64,000 nucleotides of DNA from Streptomyces roseifaciens (lineage in GTDB: Bacteria; Actinomycetota; Actinomycetes; Streptomycetales; Streptomycetaceae), in assembly GCF_001445655.1 (NCBI RefSeq), contig NZ_LNBE01000004.1:2480001-2544000 (forward strand). The letters are read 5' to 3'. The position numbers and the translations under genes were made by a program. Positions 37,727-46,401 of the stretch are shown one piece after another. Numbering within the stretch: the first letter of the stretch is position 1; every line of letters begins with the position of its first letter. The notes under the pieces were generated by a model. It was not told the origin of the DNA, searched no databases, and saw only the letters and a list, made by a program, of their open reading frames with translations.

Positions 37727-37918
37727 ATGCGCCACGTCAACTGGGAAGACCCGTTCTGCGGCGACGGGAACGCATGTTTCCGCATAGGCACCGACGCCGA
37801 AGGCAACGCCTACATCGCCGTCAGCGGCGCCGAGGACCACCCCATCACCGACACCCGCGACGCCCTGCGCGCGCTCATCCGTGACATCAAGGCCGGGAAG
37901 GCCGATCACCTGCTCTGA
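37727..37918 (+). CDS. DUF397-like small protein, copy 2
   Basis: This 63-aa paralogue of the gene at 37166 has 13 substitutions in total, and the last 23 residues are identical. The ATG at 37727 has an excellent ribosome site (AAAGGGAGG, 5 nt spacing), unlike copy 1, so it may be translated independently and more strongly. The conserved C-terminus (LRALIRDIKAGKADHLL) suggests that part contacts the regulator, with the variable N-terminal part giving specificity. Confidence 0.75.
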   Translation: MRHVNWEDPFCGDGNACFRIGTDAEGNAYIAVSGAEDHPITDTRDALRALIRDIKAGKADHLL

Positions 37919-37952
37919 CGTGGCCCCACCCAGGGGCCGTCCACCCGACCCC

Positions 37953-40025
37953 TCACCTCCGGAACCCGATGTCCTGGTACCGCGGCGCCCCCAGCCCGAA
38001 CGCGCCCGCGTTGACGACCGTCTTGCGGGCGCCCACCAGCTGGGGGCGCTGGTATAGGGGGATCGAGCCCGCCAGGGCCCAGATGCGGGCGTCCGCGCGG
38101 CCGGCGAGGTCGCGGGAGGCTTCCGCGTCGAGTTCGGTGGAGGCCTGGTCGAAGAGCTGGTCGATGCGGTCGGTGCCGACCCGGGTGTAGTTCTGCTCCA
38201 CCACCAGGGAGCCGTCCGCGGCGGGCTGCGGCTTGGCGAAGAGCGGGCGGGCGTCGGTCGCGGGGAAGGCGGTGGCGGGCCAGGAGTAGAGGGCGAGGTC
38301 GTAGCTGCCGGCGGCGATGTGGTCCTTGAAGAAGCCGACGTCCCCGACCTTGGTCATCTCGGTGGCGATGCCGACCGCGTCGAGCCGCCGGGCGATGTGG
38401 TCGGCGACGGACCGCAGGGACTCGGTCCCGGCGCTCACCGGCACGACGAAGCGGAGGGTGAGCTTCTTGCCGTTCTTCATGCGGACCGGGGCCGCGGCCG
38501 CCTTGCCGCCGCCGTCGCGGGCGGTGCGCTTGTCGTCGGGCCAGGAGCCGTCGTCGCCGCCGTTCTCGAGGTCACCCCCGTCCTCGGAGTCGTCGGCGCC
38601 GTCCTCCGTCCCGTCCTCGTCCTCGTCGGCGGGGTCGGGCCCGGCCTGGGGGCCGGGCCGCAGTTCGACGGTCCTGCCGGGCGTACCGGAGCGGTCGTCG
38701 GCTCCGTCCGCCCCCGCCGCCGTCCTGCGGCCGTCGGCGCGGCCCTGCTCCCAGCCGGCGTCCGCGAGGAGGGCCTGGGCGGCCTTGGGGTCGGGGCCGC
38801 CGATGGCGTCGCTGTTGTCCTCGTAGCCCTCCTGCCCGGCGAGGAAGAGGTGGCTGCCGAGCGGCTCGGTGGGCAGGCCCAGCGGTCCCAGGACGGATTT
38901 GGCGAGGGCCCGGCGGTCGATGGCGCGGGCGACGGCCCGGCGGACGCGCTCGTCGGCGAGCGGGCCGCTCGCGCCGTTGAGGGCGAGCTGGGTGTACCCG
39001 GGCTCCAGGGATTTGCGGACGACGACGCCGCGCAGGGCGGGGGAGCGCGGGGCCGCGGCGGCAGGCGGCTTATCGCCCTTGTCCTGCTTCGCGGGCTTGT
39101 TCGCGTCCGTGATGCGGCGGGCGTCGGCGGCGCTGACGTCGGCGAGGTCGAGCTTGCCGGCCGCCAGCGCCTCGGCCCGCTCGGCGCGCGGCACCGTCCG
39201 CAGCACGAGCCGGTCCAACTTGGCCGGGTCGCCCCACCACTTGGGGTCGCGGGCGAGGGTGAGGGTGCCCTGCTGTTTGTCACGCCCGGCGATCCGGAAG
39301 GGCCCGGCGGAGAGCGCGAGTTCGTTGCGGGCGCCGTCGTTGAAGCCGTCCGCGCTGCTCATGACGGCCTTCGGGTAGAGCGGGGTGAACAGGGCGGGCC
39401 AGTCGGCGCAGCTGCGGGCGAAGGTGACCTTGACCTCCTGGTCGTCGGCACCCCGCTCGACCCGGTCGATGCGGTCGTAGCCGGCGTTGCGGGCCGTCCA
39501 GTAGGCGCTGTCCTTGCCGCGCAGGGCCTTCCACTGGGCCTCGAAGTCGGCGGCGGTGAGGGCCTTGCCGTCGCTCCAGACGGCCTTCGGGTTGAGCTTG
39601 TAGACGACGACCTGGTGGGGCTCGCGCTGGACGACCTCGGCCGAGCGCAGGTAGTCGGCGTTGCGCTGCGGGCGGCCGCGCCCGTCGGTGGTGAACAGGG
39701 CGGGCAGGACGGCCGCGGCGACCCGCTGCGTGGTGGCGTCGGCGTCCGTCTGGAAGGTGTTGAGGGTGCTGGGCAGGGTGTCGACCGCCCAGGTGAGGGT
39801 GCCGCCGTCGGCGACCTTGGCCCGCGGCGCGACCGCGATGTCCTGCGGGGTGACGACGCCGTCGCCGTCCTGGTCGAGGCCGCAGCCGGTGAGCAGGATC
39901 CCGGCGGAGAGCAGGACGGCACCGCGCCGCGTACGGGACCGGAGCGCCCGGATGGACGGCACGGGCCGGAGGGATCGCCCGGGCCGGGAAGGCCCCACGC
40001 GCCGCAGAGATCGGTTAAAGGCCAT
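37953..40025 (-). CDS. Solute-binding lipoprotein (SBP_bac_5 family) with EF-hand-like loop
   Basis: This 690-aa oligopeptide-type binding protein has a basic N-terminus with RTRR, a hydrophobic core and lipobox LLTGC (C48). Three residues later comes DQDGDGVVTPQD (51-62), which matches an EF-hand/dockerin calcium loop. The mature part has family-5 features (GGTLTWAVDTLPSTLNTF, YKLNPKAVWSDGKALTAADF, RRAVARAIDRRALAKSVLG, SYDLALYSWPATAFPATDARPLF). An acidic low-complexity insert (about 430-515, DEDEDGTEDGADDSEDGGDL) interrupts the second lobe. No permease or ATPase genes adjoin it, so it must use a transporter encoded elsewhere. ATG 40025 is preceded by GGAGG at a rather long 11-nt spacing. Confidence 0.87.
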   Translation of the reverse strand: MAFNRSLRRVGPSRPGRSLRPVPSIRALRSRTRRGAVLLSAGILLTGCGLDQDGDGVVTPQDIAVAPRAKVADGGTLTWAVDTLPSTLNTFQTDADATTQRVAAAVLPALFTTDGRGRPQRNADYLRSAEVVQREPHQVVVYKLNPKAVWSDGKALTAADFEAQWKALRGKDSAYWTARNAGYDRIDRVERGADDQEVKVTFARSCADWPALFTPLYPKAVMSSADGFNDGARNELALSAGPFRIAGRDKQQGTLTLARDPKWWGDPAKLDRLVLRTVPRAERAEALAAGKLDLADVSAADARRITDANKPAKQDKGDKPPAAAAPRSPALRGVVVRKSLEPGYTQLALNGASGPLADERVRRAVARAIDRRALAKSVLGPLGLPTEPLGSHLFLAGQEGYEDNSDAIGGPDPKAAQALLADAGWEQGRADGRRTAAGADGADDRSGTPGRTVELRPGPQAGPDPADEDEDGTEDGADDSEDGGDLENGGDDGSWPDDKRTARDGGGKAAAAPVRMKNGKKLTLRFVVPVSAGTESLRSVADHIARRLDAVGIATEMTKVGDVGFFKDHIAAGSYDLALYSWPATAFPATDARPLFAKPQPAADGSLVVEQNYTRVGTDRIDQLFDQASTELDAEASRDLAGRADARIWALAGSIPLYQRPQLVGARKTVVNAGAFGLGAPRYQDIGFRR

Positions 40026-40366
40026 GGGTGGTGCCACCTCCGCCGGACTCGGTCGCCGGGCTCCTTCGGCGTAATGCGCCGTTGATCGCATCTACTGCTC
40101 ACCACTGAATGCGACAGTCGGTCCGGCTGCGCGCCGACACGGCGCCGCCCGGGTGTACGCCACCCGCGTGGACGAACGATTCCGCAGCCCCCGCCCACGG
40201 GTGGACGCACCATGAACGAACGTTTCTGCAGCGTCCCGGCGCGCGCCGCACCCGTTCCGGCGAAGGCGCGATCGCTATCTTCCCCCGGAGGGGTGTGACG
40301 CGCGACACTCTCAGTCGCATCACCGTCGCCACCCGCAACCGCCGACAGCGGAAGTGAGGGTCAGAC
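40026..40366. promoter_or_regulatory. 341-bp divergent intergenic region with direct repeats
   Basis: No credible gene is visible. ACGAACGATTCCGCAGC (40172-40188) recurs as ACGAACGTTTCTGCAGC (40216-40232), with 15 of 17 matches and exactly 44 bp between copies, about four helical turns. It lies between the binding-protein gene and the small gene that precedes the sdh operon. Confidence 0.5.
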
Positions 40367-40651
40367 ATGTCCCTGCAAGACGAAGTGACCGCGGTCCAGC
40401 GCTGCCTGGACGATCTCGGCCGGGCGCTCGCACGGCTGGAGAAGCACCTGGGCAGCCAGGACCTCGAACTGCGCCGGGTGCGCACGGACGCCGCCCACCT
40501 GCGCGAGAGCGTCACCCTTCTGCGCGACGTCCACCCCGCGGAGCGGCCGCGCCCCGAGCCGGTGCCGATCCCCGACGCCCCGTACGACGCGTCCTTGTGG
40601 AAGGGCGCGGACGAGGAGGGGCTCGGCGCCCGGGACCGGCACGCTCCCTGA
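40367..40651 (+). CDS. Small coiled-coil protein upstream of sdh
   Basis: I do not recognise a named family. This 94-aa protein has an amphipathic helical N-terminus (VTAVQRCLDDLGRALARLEKHLGSQDLELRRVRTDAAHLRESVTLL, heptad-like, about 5-53) and a Pro-rich acidic tail (PVPIPDAPYDASLWKGADEEG). There is no membrane segment. The ATG has GAGGG upstream. It ends 61 nt before the sdh operon on the same strand and could be cotranscribed, perhaps as an accessory factor, but that is only inferred from position. Confidence 0.7.
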   Translation: MSLQDEVTAVQRCLDDLGRALARLEKHLGSQDLELRRVRTDAAHLRESVTLLRDVHPAERPRPEPVPIPDAPYDASLWKGADEEGLGARDRHAP

Positions 40652-40712
40652 CGGGGCCGGGCAGCGCGGCAGCAACCGACCCACCCCCTTCCGCTCCTCC
40701 CCGGAGTCCCTC

Positions 40713-41555
40713 TTGGCCACTGGTACCGACCCCCGATCCGCGACCTCCGCCGGGGTGCCCGCCCAAGGCGGGGTCCATCACCCCTCGCGCGCCACGATCC
40801 CCGCCCGCCACCTGCGCGCCGACCGCTGGTGGCTGCAGCCCGCCGCCACCGCGGCCGGCCTGTTCGCCTTCGTCGTCTACTCGACCTGGCGGGCCTTCGC
40901 GGGCGACGACTACTACGCGGCGCCCTACGTCTCCCCGTTCTACTCGCCCTGCATCGCGGAGAACTGCGTCCCGATGAAGGACGGCGCGGACTGGGAGGTC
41001 TTCGGCTCCTGGTGGAGCCTGTCGCCGGCCCTGCTGATCCTGATCTTCCCGCTCGGCTTCCGGCTGACCTGCTACTACTACCGCAAGGCGTACTACCGCG
41101 GCTTCTGGGCCTCGCCCCCGGCCTGCGCCGTCGCCGAGCCGCACCGCAAGTACTCCGGCGAGACGCGCTTCCCGCTGGTCCTGCAGAACATCCACCGCTA
41201 CTTCTTCTACTTCGCGGTGATCGTCGCGGGCATCCTCACCTACGACGCGGTGCTCGGCTTCCGCAATCCGCGGGGCGAGTGGGGTCACATGGGCCTCGGC
41301 ACCCTCGTCCTTCTCGCCAACATCGTTCTGATCTGGGCGTACACCCTCTCCTGCCACTCGTGCCGGCACATCGTCGGCGGCCGGATCCGCACCTTCTCCA
41401 AGCACCCCGTGCGCTATCGCATGTGGGGCTGGGTCAGCGCGCTCAACGCCCGCCACATGCAGCTCGCCTGGGCCTCGCTGATCAGCGTGGCGGTCGCCGA
41501 CTTCTACGTCTACCTGGTGGCCAGTGGCGTCTTCGACGACCCGCGCTTCTTCTAG
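40713..41555 (+). CDS. Succinate dehydrogenase membrane subunit (Sdh1 type)
   Basis: This 280-aa membrane anchor has about five hydrophobic segments (near 42-60, 103-122, 158-180, 192-213 and 250-272). It matches the fused cytochrome-b-like subunit of mycobacterial Sdh1 systems, not the short SdhC/SdhD pair. Conserved Cys/His include C80, C85, C120, C138, H144, H161 and the C214-H-S-C217-R-H219 motif, suggesting metal ligands. The start is TTG 40713 with GGAG 7 nt upstream. It is the first gene of the sdh operon and transfers electrons from SdhB to the quinone pool. Confidence 0.9.
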   Translation: MATGTDPRSATSAGVPAQGGVHHPSRATIPARHLRADRWWLQPAATAAGLFAFVVYSTWRAFAGDDYYAAPYVSPFYSPCIAENCVPMKDGADWEVFGSWWSLSPALLILIFPLGFRLTCYYYRKAYYRGFWASPPACAVAEPHRKYSGETRFPLVLQNIHRYFFYFAVIVAGILTYDAVLGFRNPRGEWGHMGLGTLVLLANIVLIWAYTLSCHSCRHIVGGRIRTFSKHPVRYRMWGWVSALNARHMQLAWASLISVAVADFYVYLVASGVFDDPRFF

Positions 41556-41627
41556 GCGGCCCGGCGGACGATCCGGTCTGCAACGGCACACGTTCACGTT
41601 CACAGCACAAGGGAGAGGTGCTTTCTG

Positions 41628-43568
41628 ATGTCGCGTACGGCCCGACAAGCCTGGGACGTCGTCGTGGTCGGTGCCGGGGGCGCCGGGCTGCGCGCCGCCA
41701 TCGAGGCCCGTGAGCGGGGCATGCGCTGTGCCGTGATCTGCAAGTCGCTCTTCGGCAAGGCCCACACCGTGATGGCGGAGGGCGGCATCGCCGCCAGCAT
41801 GGGCAACGTCAACGAGGGCGACAACTGGCAGGTCCACTTCCGCGACACCCTGCGCGGCGGCAAATTCCTCAATCACTGGCGGATGGCCGAGCTGCACGCC
41901 CGCGAGGCCCCCGACCGGGTCTGGGAGCTGGAGACCTGGGGCGCCGTCTTCGACCGCACCCGGGACGGGAGGATCTCGCAGCGGAACTTCGGCGGCCACG
42001 AGTACCCGCGGCTGGCGCACGTCGGCGACCGCACGGGCCTGGAGCTGATCCGCACCCTCCAGCAGAAGATCGTCTCGCTGCAGCAGGAGGACCACCGCGA
42101 GTTCGGCGACTACGAGGCCCGGCTGAAGGTCTTCCAGGAGTGCACGGTCACGCGCCTGCTCAAGGACGGCGACCGCATCGCGGGCGTCTTCGGCTACGAC
42201 CGCGAGTCCGGCCGGTTCTTCGCCATGGAGTCGCCGGCCGTCGTGCTGGCGACCGGCGGGATCGGCAAGTCGTTCAAGGTGACGTCCAACTCCTGGGAGT
42301 ACACCGGCGACGGGCACGCGCTCGCGCTGCTCGCCGGGGCGTCCCTGATCAACATGGAGTTCGTGCAGTTCCACCCGACCGGCATGGTCTGGCCGCCGTC
42401 CGTCAAGGGCATCCTCGTCACCGAGTCCGTCCGCGGCGACGGCGGGGTGCTGCGCAACAGCGACGGCAAGCGGTTCATGTTCGACTACGTCCCGGACGTC
42501 TTCAAGGAGAAGTACGCCGAGTCCGAGGCCGAGGGCGACCGCTGGTACCAGGACCCCGACAACAACCGCCGCCCGCCCGAGCTGCTCCCGCGCGACGAGG
42601 TGGCGCGCGCCATCAACTCCGAGGTCAAGGCGGGCCGCGGCTCCCCGCACGGGGGCGTCTTCCTCGACGTCTCCACCCGGCTGCCCGCCGAGGACATCAA
42701 GCGCAAACTGCCCTCCATGCACCACCAGTTCAAGGAGCTGGCGGACGTCGACATCACGGCGGAGCCGATGGAGGTCGGCCCCACCTGCCACTACGTGATG
42801 GGCGGGGTGGACGTCGACCCCGACACGGCGGCGGCGGTGGGCGTGCCCGGCCTGTTCGCCGCGGGCGAGGTCGCGGGCGGGATGCACGGCTCCAACCGGC
42901 TGGGCGGCAACTCCCTCTCCGACCTGCTGGTCTTCGGCCGCCGGGCGGGCCTGTACGCGGCCGAGCACGCCGCCTCCTTCCCCGGCGCCGGCCGGCCCGT
43001 GGTCTCCGACGCCGACATCGAGGCGGCGGAGGCGGAGGCCCTGCGCCCGTTCAGCGCGGAGGGCGAGGACCCGGCGGCCCCCCAGGGGCCGGCCGAGAAC
43101 CCGTACGCCCTGCACCAGGAGCTCCAGCAGGCCATGAACGACCTGGTCGGCATCATCCGCAAGGGCCCGGAGATGGAGGAGGCGCTGCGCTGGCTGACCG
43201 AGCTGCGGGCCCGCTCCCGGCGGGCCGGCGTGGAGGGCCACCGCCAGTTCAACCCCGGCTGGCACCTCGCGCTCGACCTGCGGAACATGCTGCTGGTCAG
43301 CGAGTGCGTGGCCCGGGCGGCGCTGGAGCGCACCGAGAGCCGCGGCGGCCACACCCGCGACGACCACCCGGCGATGGACCGGCGGTGGCGCCGGCTGAAC
43401 CTCGTGTGCCGGCTGAACGGGGACAGCACGGAGCCGGGCGCGGATCCGCTGCTGGGCCGGGTGCGCCTGGAGCGGCGCGCCATGCCGCCCATCCGTGACG
43501 ACCTGCTCGCGCTCTTCGACAAGGAGGAGCTGGTGAAGTACCTGACGGACGAGGAGCTGACCTCTTGA
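41628..43568 (+). CDS. sdhA: Succinate dehydrogenase flavoprotein subunit
   Basis: This 646-aa FAD enzyme oxidises succinate to fumarate. It has the dinucleotide-binding VVVVGAGGAGLRAA (11-24), the covalent-FAD histidine H46 in GKAHTVMAEGGIA, VLATGGIGKSFKVTSNSWEYTGDGHALA, FHPTGM, and the active-site loop VRGDGGVLRN; GGMHGSNRLGGNSLSDLLVFGRRAG completes the FAD site. The 646-aa length is that of Sdh1-type subunits. ATG 41628 has GGGAGAGG upstream, and the stop overlaps the TTG of sdhB. Confidence 0.97.
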   Translation: MSRTARQAWDVVVVGAGGAGLRAAIEARERGMRCAVICKSLFGKAHTVMAEGGIAASMGNVNEGDNWQVHFRDTLRGGKFLNHWRMAELHAREAPDRVWELETWGAVFDRTRDGRISQRNFGGHEYPRLAHVGDRTGLELIRTLQQKIVSLQQEDHREFGDYEARLKVFQECTVTRLLKDGDRIAGVFGYDRESGRFFAMESPAVVLATGGIGKSFKVTSNSWEYTGDGHALALLAGASLINMEFVQFHPTGMVWPPSVKGILVTESVRGDGGVLRNSDGKRFMFDYVPDVFKEKYAESEAEGDRWYQDPDNNRRPPELLPRDEVARAINSEVKAGRGSPHGGVFLDVSTRLPAEDIKRKLPSMHHQFKELADVDITAEPMEVGPTCHYVMGGVDVDPDTAAAVGVPGLFAAGEVAGGMHGSNRLGGNSLSDLLVFGRRAGLYAAEHAASFPGAGRPVVSDADIEAAEAEALRPFSAEGEDPAAPQGPAENPYALHQELQQAMNDLVGIIRKGPEMEEALRWLTELRARSRRAGVEGHRQFNPGWHLALDLRNMLLVSECVARAALERTESRGGHTRDDHPAMDRRWRRLNLVCRLNGDSTEPGADPLLGRVRLERRAMPPIRDDLLALFDKEELVKYLTDEELTS

Positions 43569-44329
43569 GTTACGAGGCCCACTTCAAGGTGTGGCGGGGC
43601 GACGCGGACGGCGGCTCCCTCGTCGACTACACCGTGACCGTCAACGAGGGCGAGGTCGTCCTCGACATCATCCACCGGCTCCAGGCCACCGAGGCCGCCG
43701 ATCTCGCCGTGCGGTGGAACTGCAAGGCGGGCAAGTGCGGCTCGTGCAGCGCGGAGATCAACGGGCGGCCGCGGCTGATGTGCATGACGCGGATGTCGCT
43801 GCTCGACCCGGACGAGCCCGTCGTGGTCACCCCGATGCGGGCGTTCCCCGTGGTGCGGGACCTGGTGACGGACGTGTCCTTCAATTACGCCAAGGCGCGC
43901 GAGGTCCCCTCGTTCGTCCCGCCGGCCGGGCTCGGGCCCGGGGAGTACCGGATGCAGCAGGAGGACGTGGAGCGCTCCCAGGAGTTCCGCAAGTGCATCG
44001 AGTGCTTCCTGTGCCAGAACACCTGCCACGTGGTGCGTGATCACGAGGAGAACAAGCCGGTCTTCGCCGGCCCCCGCTTCCTGATGCGCGTCGCCGAGCT
44101 GGACATGCACCCGCTGGACGGGGCCGCCGATGCGGGCCTGGACCGCAAGCGCTCCGCGCAGGAGGAGCACGGGCTCGGCTACTGCAACATCACCAAGTGC
44201 TGCACGGAGGTCTGTCCCGAGCACATCAAGATCACCGACAATGCGCTGATCCCGCTGAAGGAGCGTGCCGTCGACCGGAAGTACGACCCGCTGGTCTGGC
44301 TCGGGAGCAGGATCCGCCGCCGGGTGTGA
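43565..44329 (+). CDS. sdhB: Succinate dehydrogenase iron-sulfur subunit
   Basis: This 254-aa subunit carries electrons from FAD to the membrane subunit. The [2Fe-2S] cysteines are in WNCKAGKCGSCSAEI and RLMCMT. The [4Fe-4S] and [3Fe-4S] sets are in CIECFLCQNTC and CNITKCCTEVCPEHI. The TTG start at 43565 overlaps the sdhA stop (TTGA), so translation is coupled. A short hairpin follows at 44382-44399. Confidence 0.97.
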   Translation: MSYEAHFKVWRGDADGGSLVDYTVTVNEGEVVLDIIHRLQATEAADLAVRWNCKAGKCGSCSAEINGRPRLMCMTRMSLLDPDEPVVVTPMRAFPVVRDLVTDVSFNYAKAREVPSFVPPAGLGPGEYRMQQEDVERSQEFRKCIECFLCQNTCHVVRDHEENKPVFAGPRFLMRVAELDMHPLDGAADAGLDRKRSAQEEHGLGYCNITKCCTEVCPEHIKITDNALIPLKERAVDRKYDPLVWLGSRIRRRV

Positions 44330-44381
44330 CCCCCGCTCGCCCGGTGCGGCCCGCCCGCGGGGCGTGAGCCGGGCGCACGCG

Positions 44382-44399
44382 GGAGCGTGTGCACGCTCC
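44382..44399 (+). terminator. Hairpin after sdhB
   Basis: GGAGCGT-GTGC-ACGCTCC is a perfect 7-bp stem about 50 nt after the sdhB stop. Confidence 0.5.
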
Positions 44400-44444
44400 G
44401 TATTCAGCCCCTTGCTCCCAGTAGCGGAACGGGCATTGCCGCCA

Positions 44445-44450
44445 TACGCT
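44445..44450 (+). promoter_or_regulatory. -10 box TACGCT, leaderless TPM-domain gene
   Basis: TACGCT ends 7 nt before the GTG at 44458. Confidence 0.55.
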
Positions 44451-44457
44451 CCCAAGT

Positions 44458-46401
44458 GTGACGCGGCTTTCGAGGCGGTACGGGAAGGGGGCGCCGGGAC
44501 GGGCCGTCGCCGGCGCCCTCCTCGTGCTGTGCGCCCTGCTGCTCCCGGCCCCCGCCACCCGCGCCGACACCCCCCTCGACCTGGACGCCGGCGGCCGCAT
44601 CACCGACACCGTCGGCGCCCTCGGCCGGCGCCGCGCACAGGTGACGACCGCGATCGAACGGCTGCGCACCACCCAGCGCGTCCAGCTCTACGTCACCTAC
44701 GTCCGCGACTTCTCCGGCCGCTCGGCGCGCGCCTGGGCGGACGCCACCGCCGACCGCAACGGCCTCGGCGAGCACGAGGTCCTGCTCGCCGTCGCCACCC
44801 ACGGCCAGCAGTACGCCGTCTCCGCCGACAAGCGCTCCGGCTTCCGCGCCGACCAGCTCAAGGCCGTCGCCGACACCGCCATCGCGCCCGCCGTCGCCCA
44901 GCACGACTGGGCCGGGGCGGCCATCGGAGCCGCCGACGGCTACCGGGCCGTCCTCCGGGGCGAACCGGTGCGTCCGCCCGCCATCTCCCCCGGCAGCAAG
45001 GACCCCGGCGGCGAAGGCCTCGTCCCCGGGCACCGCAGGGTCTGGCTCCCCGTCGCCATGGGCGCCGGGCTGTGCCTCCTGGGGCTGTACCTGTGCGCCC
45101 GGCGAACCTCCCGAAGACGCCGCGCGGAGCAGGAGCAGCCGTACGCCCCGGCGACCGTCACCCCGCCCGGCCTCGCCCGCCTCGCGCAGCCGCTGACGCC
45201 GCTGCCCGAACTCGACGCGGAGGCCGTCCGCGCCCTCGTCGGGACGGACGACGCGGTCCGTACCAGCGCCGAGGAACTCCTCTTCGCCGCCGCCCAGTTG
45301 GGCGAGGAGGCCGCCCGGCCGTTCGCCGAGGCCGTGGCCTACGCCAAGGAGGAGCTCGCCGACGCCTTCCGGCTGCGGCAGGCCCTCGACGACGCGCCCT
45401 ACGAGGACGAGGACATCCGCCGCCGGACCCTGGACGAGATCTGCTCGCACTGCACCAGCGCGAACCGGCGCCTGGACGCCGAGTCCGAGTCCTTCGACCG
45501 GCTGCGCGGCCTCAGAGCCAACGCGGCCGGCATCCTGGCCCGCGCCGAGGCCGACGCGCAGTCCCTCTCCCCCCGCGTCGCCACCGCCGAGGCCGCCCTC
45601 GCCGCCCTCGCCGGGCACTGCACCGCGGCCGCCCTGGCCGCCGTGGCCCGCCACCCGGGAGAGGCCCGAGACCGGCTGTCCTTCGCCACGGCCGCCCTCA
45701 CCGAGGCCCGGCGCGCCCTCGCGGCCGACGACTCCGACGGCGCGGCGATCTCCCTGCGCGCCGGCGAGGCCGCCCTGTCCCAGGCCCGCGTCCTGACCCT
45801 CGCCGCCCTGCGCCGCGCCCACGAGCTGACCGGCGCCACCAGACGGCTCCCCGCCGCCCTCGCGGAGGCCGAGGCGCGCGCCCCGCGCGGCAGCCCCCAG
45901 GCACGCGCCCTCGCCTGCGCCCGCCGCGAGGTCGAGAGCGGGCGGTACGACCCGCGGGCCGTGCTGCGGCACGTGGAGGAGACGGCGGCGGCCCTGGACG
46001 CCGGGCACGAGGACCGGGCGCGGGCCCGGGCCGGGCGGGCCCTGCGCCGGGTCCGGGGCGAGGTGGCCGCCGCCCGCGACTTCGTCACCACCCACCGGGG
46101 CGCGATCGGCTGCCGGGCCCGCACCCGCCTCGCCGAGGCCGAACGCCACCTGGCCCTCGCCCGCACCGCCGGCGACCTGCGCACCGTCCGCTCGGAGACG
46201 GGCCACGCGGACTCCCTCGCCCGCCAGGCCCGCGCCCTGGCCGAACACGACGTGGGCACCTACGGCACCCGCTACGACCCCGGCACCCCGCCCCCCGCCC
46301 GGGCCCTGGGCGGCGCCCTCCTGGGCGGCATCGTCCTGGCAGGCCTCCTCCCGGCGACGTTCGGCGGCGGAGCGACCCGCGGCCGCCTGGCCGCCGGCTG
46401 A
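44458..46401 (+). CDS. TPM-domain membrane protein with long helical region
   Basis: This 647-aa protein has a signal peptide (about 1-37, AVAGALLVLCALLLPAPATRA) and a TPM domain (about 40-165, ITDTVGALGRRRAQVTTAIERLRTTQRVQLYVTYV...LLAVATHGQQYAVSADKR). A transmembrane helix follows at about 198-217, then a long Ala/Arg/Glu-rich helical region (about 220-610) that looks coiled-coil-like, and a terminal hydrophobic segment (about 617-635). TPM domains are extracytoplasmic; in plants and bacteria they are linked to photosystem repair or membrane protein quality control, but the function here is unknown. GTG 44458 is preceded by TACGCT 7 nt away, indicating a leaderless transcript. Confidence 0.85.
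   Translation: MTRLSRRYGKGAPGRAVAGALLVLCALLLPAPATRADTPLDLDAGGRITDTVGALGRRRAQVTTAIERLRTTQRVQLYVTYVRDFSGRSARAWADATADRNGLGEHEVLLAVATHGQQYAVSADKRSGFRADQLKAVADTAIAPAVAQHDWAGAAIGAADGYRAVLRGEPVRPPAISPGSKDPGGEGLVPGHRRVWLPVAMGAGLCLLGLYLCARRTSRRRRAEQEQPYAPATVTPPGLARLAQPLTPLPELDAEAVRALVGTDDAVRTSAEELLFAAAQLGEEAARPFAEAVAYAKEELADAFRLRQALDDAPYEDEDIRRRTLDEICSHCTSANRRLDAESESFDRLRGLRANAAGILARAEADAQSLSPRVATAEAALAALAGHCTAAALAAVARHPGEARDRLSFATAALTEARRALAADDSDGAAISLRAGEAALSQARVLTLAALRRAHELTGATRRLPAALAEAEARAPRGSPQARALACARREVESGRYDPRAVLRHVEETAAALDAGHEDRARARAGRALRRVRGEVAAARDFVTTHRGAIGCRARTRLAEAERHLALARTAGDLRTVRSETGHADSLARQARALAEHDVGTYGTRYDPGTPPPARALGGALLGGIVLAGLLPATFGGGATRGRLAAG

Noticed and set aside
40109..40357. 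An 82-aa plus-strand frame in the gap before the sdh region
   Set aside because: Its composition is Arg/Pro/Thr-rich without any family pattern and it spans the direct repeats; it looks non-coding.
44330..44457. tRNA or small RNA gene in gaps such as this and 32091-32281
   Set aside because: I looked for cloverleaf arms and the conserved T-loop but found none; only short hairpins are present.
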